14,578 bases of DNA. Origin: Gloeophyllum trabeum ATCC 11539 (Eukaryota > Basidiomycota > Agaricomycetes > Gloeophyllales > Gloeophyllaceae). Shown in pieces: positions 1 to 7,952 of this stretch. How positions within the stretch are numbered: position 1 is the first letter of the stretch; each line of letters begins with the position of its first letter. Made by a program: the position numbers and the translations under genes. The DNA lies in NCBI RefSeq assembly GCF_000344685.1, contig NW_006920410.1, forward strand, positions 4,095,324 through 4,109,901, read 5' to 3'. The notes beneath the pieces are model-generated. The model saw only the letters and a program-made list of their open reading frames with translations, searched no databases and had not been told where the DNA came from.

Positions 1-80
1 CAGACGCCACAATTTCCTTCCCACACTTGCCGACTACCTAATGCGGTAGCAGGTCGGGACTGTCGAACATGTGTGTGTTT

Positions 81-304
81 AGGGCTGCTCAATTCTCAAC
101 TGGCTCCCGTCGTTCAAGCCGTCGTTCAAGCCGTCGTTCGTTCAATCGCGCGATGGCTGATGATTCGAGACCACGTCCATGTGATTTGTCTCTCCCAGCT
201 TGCCACCGGCGTGGCTCGGCCATCTCTTCTTTCTCATTATTTTTAGCACGACGGATTGAACGAACGAACGAACGACGGGAGGTAGTTAAGAATTGAGCAG
301 CCCT
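81..304. mobile_element. MITE-like non-autonomous DNA transposon with terminal inverted repeats
   Basis: The ends are inverted copies: 81-115 and the reverse complement of 270-304 agree at about 32 of 35 positions, both starting AGGGCTGCTCAATTCT. Inside the left arm a 12-bp unit (CCGTCGTTCAAG) is tandemly repeated over about 108-142; the right arm carries a matching GAAC/GTTC simple repeat at about 257-275. The element is about 224 bp and holds no plausible gene, so it would have to be moved by a transposase elsewhere. The bases just outside (TTT at 78-80 and TTT at 305-307) could be a 3-bp target duplication, but the T run makes this ambiguous, so I do not assign a superfamily. Confidence 0.8.
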
Positions 305-600
305 TTTGCTCCCTTGCAATTCGCCACGACGCGTTACTAGTAGTATAGGGGGAATGCGCAACGGCGTCGGATATAGATTAGTTTCATTGACATTGGCGCG
401 CACATCAATGCTCCCTATCTCAATTGTAGAGTTTGTCTTAATATTGAACACACCTCTTGACTTGCGACGTTGAATGTGCAACGACTTCTCGCATAGCTCC
501 TCAAATGAACAGAATAATTGATATTAAATAGGTTGGTACAGTAAGCTCAGAAGGAACCAATTTTTTCCGTGTATTTTTAGGAATAACCATCACTTAACAT
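305..600. other. No gene seen
   Basis: AT-leaning DNA right of the transposon. A minus-strand open frame enters from the transposon side and ends near 481, but nothing in it resembles a known domain and part of it is transposon sequence. I see no RNA gene or repeat here. Confidence 0.5.
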
Positions 601-702
601 TTGTCGACATCGCCGACAACAGCGTCGACAACGCGTCGGGCAACGTCGAGCACAGGGACAACAGGGGTAGGGCAGTATCCGGGACGTTCCCACGGCCCCT
701 TG

Positions 703-800
703 CCCGTTGCTCTAAGCGGGATTCGAACTCACGGCGTGCCCTCAGCCAAACGCAAGTGCGAAGTGCAAATGCAAAATAGACCTGACACTCCTGGTCAACC
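703..800 (-). repeat. tRNA-like / SINE-like remnant
   Basis: On the minus strand AGTTCGAATCC (about 719-729) matches the pol III B box (GGTTCGANTCC) at 10 of 11 positions and is followed by CCGC and TTAGAGCA, like a T-arm and 3' acceptor strand. A proper A box and a matching 5' acceptor strand are missing: the segment about 60 nt upstream, GACCAGGAGTGTCAGG, only loosely resembles a D-arm. No clear anticodon arm can be drawn. This fits a decayed tRNA gene or the head of a tRNA-derived SINE better than a working tRNA. A 15-base segment of it recurs at 5307-5321. Confidence 0.35.
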
Positions 801-804
801 GTAA

Positions 805-1269
805 GATTGGGCCGAGCCTGCTTCCCGCTTCTCCTTCAGGACTGCGTGCCAGTCACCGACGGGGCCCAGGAGAAGGTTTGATAGGTAAGGGTCTGTTCGG
901 TTACGTATATACCGCGATACCTCCTGCTCGAGATTGGCAGGCCCAGCGAGATCTGAGGACTCTGCTTGGAACGTAGCCAATCGACTGCGAGATAACCAGC
1001 AGAATCACGCCTATCATCGACATGCACGATAATGAAGAGGACCTGTCGTGCGAGATACGCTGCAGTATCGTAGTGGATCCAACGAAATGGAATTACAGGA
1101 GCAAAACGAGTGGCCAATCGTCCCTGGGCGCTTCCAGTGCGATTAGCCTTCCTGCTAGTCCGATTCCACTGCGTCGGTACGACAAGCTGTGACAGCACCG
1201 GTTTACATAAGTCATTAGCACCCCAGTGGACACCCTCATTTTAAAGTGATGGTTTCCCCTATATCACAG
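805..1269. other. No gene seen
   Basis: Minus-strand open frames cover about 795-980 and 836-1198, but they overlap each other in different frames and match no domain I recognise. No convincing intron or RNA signal was found. Confidence 0.4.
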
Positions 1270-1451
1270 CGTTACCAGACTACCGCTTGATTCCTGTGAA
1301 GACGAGACGCAAGACGACCGCCTTCTCGTCCAATGGCAACATATGGAACGTGAAGATTTGGAGAAAACATCGCGTTGGACTGGGTGCTTCGAATGATTTC
1401 ACCCGTTTGGGCAGACGACGCATCAGATACATTGATGATACGTGGGCTTAG
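1270..1451 (+). other. Candidate terminal exon of an unrecognised gene
   Basis: An open frame of 59 codons without an ATG follows a possible 3' splice site (TATATCACAG ending at 1269) and ends at TAG 1449-1451. The translation is basic, with IWNVKIWRKHRVGLG in the middle and the end RYIDDTWA. Its first half prefers C or G in the third position, unlike the flanks. I find no upstream exon and no known domain, and a frame of this length can occur by chance. It is a weak candidate only. Confidence 0.15.
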
Positions 1452-2700
1452 AGAGGCCGGTGTCCTCCGCGTCCGCTTCGAAGTCCGCAGCGTCTGGGCA
1501 CTATGGGACAAATCCGGGTGCAAAGTCCATCGAGATGGGAAGATAGAGAGGTCGCCGTCGGAGCGCCACAGGATCGGGATTCGAGGGTGCGTGCGGAGAC
1601 ATCCCCCAATCGCCGCGCGCAGGCTGGACACAGTGAGCGCGGGCGGCTGCGTGCAAGACGCAGGGGCTGCATGTGAAGGTGAAGGAATGGAAGTGAAAGG
1701 GAGAAAGACGTACGTGGAATGTGCGCAGATCCGTTTGGGAATGCGCAGCGGCACCAGCGTAGCTCCGAGACAGCGATATCGAGGCGAGGCGTCGTGCGCG
1801 GAGAACATTCCTATGATCTCGAGCTCGCAGGGCTGCGCGGCTCGTGCAGTGTCGGTTTGCCTTCGTACGGGTGGAACTCGAGAAACACAACAAGACCCGT
1901 CGGGGATGGCGCTGTGGCACGGATCCACACGTCCGATTCTTTCATTTCTTTCATTTTGACCGGAGAGAGGGCTCTCGCGCGCCAGGTCACGGGCTCAGTG
2001 GACGTAAGTATGTCTGACCCAGCCATGAGTCAGATTAAGGCAGGACGCAATAAAAGCAAGGTCGGTACTGAGGCAGCGGATGACTTGGGAACTGAGCTAT
2101 GAGCAGACAGTAATCGCGAGACAGACATACGCCAAGAACCGAGAAATGAAGAACATACCGGCCATATGGCGCCACATGCCCTGCACGGCTCCAAATGGCC
2201 AAAAATACGGCAGGTGCTCTGAGCACGCGCGTTCCGGCAATCCACATCACATGCGCAGAATTCAATCCCACACGGGAATTCACCGGCGAGAGGCTGCCAG
2301 GTTTGCAGAAACAGAGTCCGGAGTAAGGGACATGAAGCCAAAGGCAGATCGGGATGGCCGTTCTTCCATGAGATTAGAGGAGCATCCGCGTGAAAGGCAA
2401 GGGCGAACGGGACGAATACCGGAGAGCGGGGATGATGTGCCTAGATTCTTCAAGGGTGCATGTGTATGTCACCAGAGAAGCAGGCCTCGATGGACGTAAA
2501 TGATCGCTGGATACTCGGGCTTCTTTGGAGGGCGAGGGATTTTCTTCCCGGGGATGGAAAGAGAGCAAGAATGGATATCCAACATTACGCACCGCGGCCA
2601 AGAAATGAACGAGTAGTTCCTTTCCAATTGGAGGATGCTATGCAGATGCTTAATTTGAGTGTACATTGACGCACCACGAAGATCTAATAAATAAGAGATC
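1452..2700. other. Unassigned region with GC-rich long frames on both strands
   Basis: About 1440-2000 is GC-rich and stays open in several overlapping frames on both strands (for example about 1375-1959 plus and 1272-1928 minus). None of the translations shows a recognisable motif, and low stop density is expected in GC-rich DNA. From 2000 to 2700 the frames are shorter and also uninformative. A CTTTCATTT repeat lies near 1938-1955. Confidence 0.4.
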
Positions 2701-4790
2701 GGGTGGACGTAGGATAAGGATTTCCGCTGCTAAACGGGTAATCAAAGTAATGCTGAGCAGCCGGCGGATGGGAAGTCAGCAGTGCTGTTAATAGACCATT
2801 CTAGACCTAGACCTTCTTTGACTTACCGGAAACCCCTGAGGAGCATATCACTCTGGCCTATCCACAGGTCACGCCAAAGACATCACTTGCGTAAGGACAC
2901 GCTGAACTGTACGGATCCAGGGCCGAGTACAAGAAAGCACGCACGGAGTATTGCCTACTGTCTTCGAACTTTAATGAGTCCTATTTCACGAAAGGTACTC
3001 ACCATCACTCTTGGATTTGATATCCGAATTGTACGTTCCCAAGATCGAGAGAACCTCCGGGTGCTCTGGACATGGACCCCCACTCCCCAGCTGTATGAGA
3101 AGTCCGGTCGATCATGCCTAAACCCGTAGCTCGAGAAAGACCTCGCACGAATGGCGGGATCATGTCATGCCGCGCGACTCGGGATATTCCCGTGTCAAGG
3201 GGTACAATGCCTTGTTGGTAGCGACTTGAACGCTAGATACCACTAGTGTGACGCGTATCATGTTGGCTCTGCGCTGCCAACGTTCCAACCTTGATATCGG
3301 AACTTGCGTAGAAGACCTGTAGCTGGCGGTGAGGCTACTGGTGCTGCGAAAGAGTCGGGAGTCCTTAGCTGTCTCGCCTATTCTTTGTACAGCTAACTTC
3401 CGGATGCCCGAAAAGTTCCACAGATGGCCGTAGGTGGAAGGTCACCGGTCAGGAGTGGACAGTAGCGATTTATTGAACAGTAACAGTCTCCAGAAGCGCT
3501 ACGCCAGAAGCAGACAGCGCCTTTACACTTAACGTCGTGCAAATTCAGAGAGTTGATGGTTTGCAAAGGCAGTTAGACGGCGAATCCAAGTCAAGGTTAA
3601 CGTTGCGACACGAAGGCTGGCCTTGCCGTCGGCTAAACTCGGAAGCGCCCTCCGCCACTGCGGCGAAGCCCGTTTACCCAGTGTAGGTTGCTCGGAAGCC
3701 CGAGAACGAAGGGCGGCGGTGATAGCGACCAGGATGAAAGACCTGATCGTAGATGCCAGTGAGTGTTGGTATCATAAGTGGGAGCCTGCCTGACCTCCAT
3801 CGACTCAGATTTCCCCCGAACCTTGGACCAGCGAGTTTACCACCTCGGCCTGCGCGCCGGTGAAGTGGCCAATCGTATCGTAGGCAGCCCAGTTGTTGCG
3901 ACCGGGTGCGACTAACAGACTGCGGCATTAGATCACTGTAGGCTCCCCGTCTCGGGCGGGGTCTATAGCATCGTTCCTCGATGCTGAACCCAAACCCTTC
4001 CGGATCACCTCCGAGAGGGGTTTCCTGACCATTACAGGTCGATACAAGGGTGTCCCGGTCTCGATCTGCAGCATCGGAATGGGCCACCCTAACATGGATT
4101 TCTTTGTCCGTGAGGTGCGCGAATGTCTGAGTGGCGATATGATTGTCGTTAGGTGGGTTTCTCCCAGCATCAGTCTGAAGACCCATCGAAACTGATATAT
4201 TGTAATCGCAAATGATACAAAAACATACAAGGCTGGGATCCTGCGGGTGTCTGCTGGATCATCCTGTTGGCACCATTGTTGTCCCAAAAGCTTGTGTAGC
4301 TGTCAGTAGGAACTACGATTACGACTTTGGGATCGGCAACTCCCCCGAGCCTCCGTATAGAATTAGCAAACCAGTGAGCCTGACCGCTTACCCAGGGCCA
4401 GCCACTAACTCCATGTAGGTCGAAGCAGACCAGGAATTAGCAGTAGCGGTACGCCTTTAGCAGCCGGCACAACGGTAAAATCGCTCACAGTTGATATAGA
4501 TCGCGGCTGGCTTCCAGCAACCGGATGCACTATCCAGAGTTCTATCCGACGTCGTGAATGCCTCAGCAGATAGGTGGGTTGCTCGAGTCCCCGTCTTAGC
4601 CGTCCTCGGATATGCGATGCCAATGCGCCTCCAGCTTCTACTCTTCGCAAGGAAGACAAACCTCGTTTCCGGACCACAACCAAGATTTGATCCCAACCCT
4701 CCTATCCTCTATACCCGGTCTTGCGACTCTCGAGGTCTGTCGTTTGTCGCTTCCGAATCACCGACTACTAATTCTCCCGTGGACGACGAT
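2701..4790. other. Long gene desert, no feature seen
   Basis: About 2 kb of mixed composition. Short open frames exist on both strands (longest about 3674-4186 minus), but none has a motif, codon bias or a coherent set of splice sites. I found no tRNA, tandem repeat or inverted repeat of note. Confidence 0.4.
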
Positions 4791-4794
4791 ATAG

Positions 4795-5269
4795 ATGGAG
4801 ACCCATCATCTCTACCACTTAGCAGCATCCTACCGCCCAATACAGACTGCAGCCAAACCCGATCCTCGGAGCTCCCCAGAACCTCCTATCACTACGTTCC
4901 CTCCCCACCTACAATTATCCTCGGCCTCCCACTCCTCCACGCAACCCATTTCCTCCTCCCCGCCGAACACGAAACACGAGCCGCCTCACCCCCCTCCGCC
5001 GCCTCCAGTGCCCACTCCCCGGATCCGCGCGGCGGCGGCGCAGATAATCTTTGCTTCGCGGACCTCGACTCAGGCGCAGGGTTTCATCACGCCGGATATG
5101 GTGGGTAAGTTAGAGAAGTGGACTGGCAAGACTATACTTGGCGTGCTGGCTGGCTTCCATGTAGACGACGATGTGAGTGTAATGCCATTGGACACTAGCC
5201 ATGTAACGAGCTAATATCATGATGCAGAGACTACACCCAACTGAGGGGAGCGTATGGGACTTCAAGTGA
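4795..5269 (+). CDS. Small uncharacterised protein, two exons
   Basis: Exon 1 is 4795-5172 (126 codons), the intron is 5173-5227, and exon 2 is 5228-5269 (13 codons plus TGA). The intron is canonical: GTGAGT donor, CTAAT branch point, ATGCAG acceptor, 55 nt, phase 0. The 139-aa product has a Ser/Pro-rich first half with a polyproline run (PPHPPPPPPVP, about residues 63-73). It then changes to a compact, conserved-looking C-terminal part with TPDMVGKLEKWTGKTILG and the end RLHPTEGSVWDFK. I do not recognise the family. The start is uncertain: TAG lies directly before this ATG, and a CTAAT (4768-4772) followed by ATATAG (4789-4794) could equally be a branch point and 3' splice site, which would place the true start in an upstream exon. 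The C-terminal splice is the strongest evidence. Confidence 0.5.
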
Positions 5270-6615
5270 TCTGCTCTGTTAAAATAGAGGTGTGTTGATG
5301 TTACCATAGACCTGACACTCTTAGAGCACCTTAGGTAGAATGTAGTTGAATCGGCAAGGCAAAAAGCAAGAGTGTTCTATCGAGCTCTCCTCCAAGGGGG
5401 CGTCCAAAAGGATGCCACACCTTCGCTGGGTACGAACCTCCACTATCGGCAGCGGCGAAAGCACTACATGACAAGCTCTGGGTAACCCGATGACCCACAA
5501 GAGTGGATGTCGCAATACAAGATGCGGATAGCAAACTTGCCTTACAATATGTATAACCACATTGACCAGGGAAGAAGTTATTCTGGCGCAGATACTTACA
5601 TGATTTCAGTACACGACACCCGAAACAGGTCTTACGTTGACGTCGACCAGCAAGGTGACGACGTTGACATCCCAATGTCTCCTCTATACCAAGTGCAGAT
5701 TTGAACTGGGAGGGAGGCGATTCTAGTGGGTAGCTGCTCTGTCTTCCCGGGCATGGCAGAGGCTATCCACCCAAAATATTGGTGTGGGTTGCCCTTTGCC
5801 GTGGCTCTCCCTCTAACGGTCTTTACTAGTAGACATATCCCGTTATGCGGAGCATTGCAAGCGCCGCACGTACGCTCAGCACCGACGGTTGACATCACTG
5901 CTTGGATGAAAGACACGTATGTTCAAGTTCAGCAGAGGCATACTTGTTTGGATGTACCTCACTTTGCTGGCCATTCAACTTATAAGGGTGCCAGTGTGGC
6001 TAGGTGTGTTCGAAGCCGCTACTGATTGCTAATGGTATGGTGGAATACTGATTGACGGCACTGAAGGTGCTCAAGGAATACCCTCGCACTGCCGCCCCTA
6101 AATTCCCATGGCCACGGAAAGTAAGAGGCTTCGGAGTTCTCAACTTGTGAGACGATGGTATGAGTTATTAACTATGGTACTCAGCTTTGCACTCCGCGCA
6201 CTGGAGTATTTCAGTGTGCTGTTGGCTGAGGTGGAATAAACGCGATTTGTCCCATACGATTTCTCGGGCCCGCCAGTTGGGAGAAGAACCCACAGCGGTT
6301 GCTATTATAGACATTGTATCCCTCCTTCCCTATTACTGAACGGAGTATCTGAGTACCGCTGACCATTAAGCTCCTGCTTAGATGCCTTCTATTCAGGGAA
6401 GAGTCTCCTGCATCGAGAGCATGACAACCTGGTGCTCCCACCTGCCTCTCGACCCGACAGACCCATCCGAGCTTCGATCGATGCCGTAGCGAGTTGTTCA
6501 TGTCGTCGGTCGATCGTAAGCTCCGTCGATCCGGACAAACCGACGCTGTGCTACAGCTTTGAGGACGGCAGAGTGATCTGGTATGAGATGAGTCCTTTTA
6601 CATGGCCATAATCCG
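5270..6615. other. No gene seen
   Basis: About 1.35 kb between the 4795-5269 gene and the Dabb gene. Open frames are short and uninformative on both strands. The only item noted is a 15-base match (5307-5321) to the tRNA-like segment at 777-791, directly followed by TTAGAGC. Confidence 0.4.
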
Positions 6616-7182
6616 TCATGATTTAGAGGCAGGCACATAATATATAGTGTACTTGCCTTCCGTTATGGGGGCCAGTAATCTTGCTAACCTGCCCAGAATC
6701 GTCAACATTAGTGACTGTCTGTCAAACTATTTCGCCGGTCTAAGCTTACTCGGCATGCATCGGGTGCGCATTATAAGCTCTTCATAAGCGTTAGGTGATC
6801 CACGCATTTTGACACAAAGTCACCGTACCTGAATGCTTCGCGGCTGTCAAAGTCCATCGTAAGCGCTGCCGGTGCGAGTCGGATCCGCCGATGAGGATTA
6901 GTTACAGTCCGCGCTGAACGAAACGAGGGCTGTCGCGCGTTTTGGTCTTACTCACCGAAGTCGTACCCGCGGCTGGAGGCGCGGTCTGCTGGGGGCCCGA
7001 CTTTCATGTTATTGACCTGCGGAATTCGCTGGAGGAGCTCGACGGCGAGCTCGCATGCGCGGAATTTGACATCAGGCGGGATGCTTGGTAGGAATTTGAG
7101 GAGTGCTTCAAGTACTTCAGCGACGAGCCCCAGTAGAAATCAGAGTTATGCAGCACGTACCTATATGGTGGATACCTGGCAT
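6616..7182 (-). CDS. Dabb (stress-responsive dimeric alpha/beta barrel) domain protein, five exons
   Basis: Proposed exons on the minus strand are 7182-7176, 7114-6956, 6865-6829, 6779-6750 and 6688-6616, giving 306 nt, 101 aa plus stop. The introns are 61, 90, 49 and 61 nt; the internal ones have GTGAGT, GTACGG and GTAAGC donors and CTAAT or CTAAC branch points. The product follows the Dabb pattern: a first strand LLKFLPSIPPD, a helix FRACELAVELLQRIPQV, the strand KVGPPADRASSRGYDFAL, then MDFDSREAFRAYNAHPMHAE and LLAPITEG. The GYDFAL, AYxxHPxH and LxP blocks are typical, and about 100 aa is the usual length. Dabb proteins form small ferredoxin-like dimers; the role of the fungal ones is mostly unknown. 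The 7-nt first exon (ATGCCAG) and its AAG acceptor are the weakest part. The 3' end could also splice at a GT near 6652 instead of reading to TGA 6616. A pyrimidine-rich CTTCTT stretch lies just upstream of the ATG (about 7183-7200). Confidence 0.72.
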
Positions 7183-7392
7183 CCCAGAAGAAGAAGAAAT
7201 ATGCTGTACATCATACGGCGAGCGATGGGCCTGTATTAATAGCGCTTTTTCCCGGCTACAGAATATACCGTAGCCTTGACTGCTGGTGCAATGTGTCAGA
7301 TCCGAAATCACCCAGAGGACAGAATCGCCTGCCTTGCATTCGAAAGTAGCGCAATAGCTCCCGCTACCGTATCCAAATCGGGTTCTTAGTAG

Positions 7393-7882
7393 ATGATGAT
7401 GGAGCGAGATAGTCTGCTGTAGTTACTGTTGAAGAATGAATCATCCCACTATTTCTGTAATTTATGCAAAAGCGGTTAGTTCAGCGGCGACGAACCCGTT
7501 CAAGGCAAAGGACCAGAGGAAAAAGGAGAAGAAAGCCACTGTAAAGAGGATATGTTTTTTCCACTAGCAAGTCTCGACATAACTACGACTTGACTACAGC
7601 CGTCCGATCAAGACTCGTCCCAAGCATTCAATACATCGAAGCCACACCGCATACTGCAAGCACAGCCACAGCCTAGTTTATCGGGAGGCGGGACCCTGAA
7701 CTCCGAGGCACACGATCCTATGACGTTCACAGGACCCGGTGCACTCTTTCCCCTTCAGGTTCGCACACGATGATGTCTGTCCCCCGCCAGTACCGTCCTC
7801 TGCTCTGTCCACCATCGACGACGGCGTAGGCTACAGCAGTGCGGACGACGACGACGACGACGACGACGACGATCTAGACTAA
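7393..7882 (+). pseudogene. Uncharacterised gene with an apparent +1 frameshift
   Basis: Proposed exons are 7393-7418, 7480-7540 and 7600 onward; the introns (61 and 59 nt) have the usual size for this window. Exon 2 encodes a basic stretch (SAATNPFKAKDQRKKEKKAT). Exon 3 continues SDQDSSQAFNTSKPHRILQ and reaches DPMTFTGPGALFP, then meets TGA at 7771-7773. If one C of the CCCC run at 7750-7753 is ignored, the frame continues smoothly through RFAHDDV and STIDDGVGYSS into ten aspartates encoded by (GAC)9GAT and ends LD, TAA at 7880-7882. So either this allele is broken, the assembly has a homopolymer error, or the protein really ends early (86 aa) and the acidic tail is chance. No known domain. 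The first exon and its GTAGTT donor are uncertain. The gene ends only 70 bp before the kinase ATG and faces away from the Dabb gene, with a 210-bp divergent spacer. Confidence 0.4.
7844..7873 (+). repeat. (GAC)9 trinucleotide microsatellite
   Basis: Nine GAC units followed by GAT. In the frame proposed for the 7393-7882 gene this encodes an Asp10 tail; in the opposite direction it reads as poly-Arg or poly-Ser shadows. Confidence 0.9.
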
Positions 7883-7952
7883 CCGCCACGTAACGCGGGA
7901 GACTCTGCCCGACGCACTTGGACCAATTTGCTGCGCAGTCTGAATTCCAGCC

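Noticed and set aside
69..481. Arg/Ser-rich open frames on both strands
   Set aside because: They run through the inverted repeats and tandem units of the MITE, which explains the repetitive composition.
703..800. Functional tRNA gene
   Set aside because: It has a B-box-like T arm but no matching 5' acceptor strand, no clear D arm and no anticodon arm; kept only as a tRNA-like remnant.
795..1198. Readable minus-strand peptides in two frames, perhaps a frameshifted gene
   Set aside because: The two frames overlap rather than join, and neither has a recognisable domain.
1272..1959. Two long overlapping frames (218 codons minus, 194 codons plus)
   Set aside because: No motif, no splice logic, and GC-rich DNA lacks stops in many frames at once.
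2080..2499. Possible C2H2 zinc finger (HMRRIQSHTGIH)
   Set aside because: The paired cysteines of a C2H2 finger are missing; the HTG is coincidental.
7844..7873. CRISPR-like or minisatellite array
   Set aside because: It is a plain GAC trinucleotide run without spacers.
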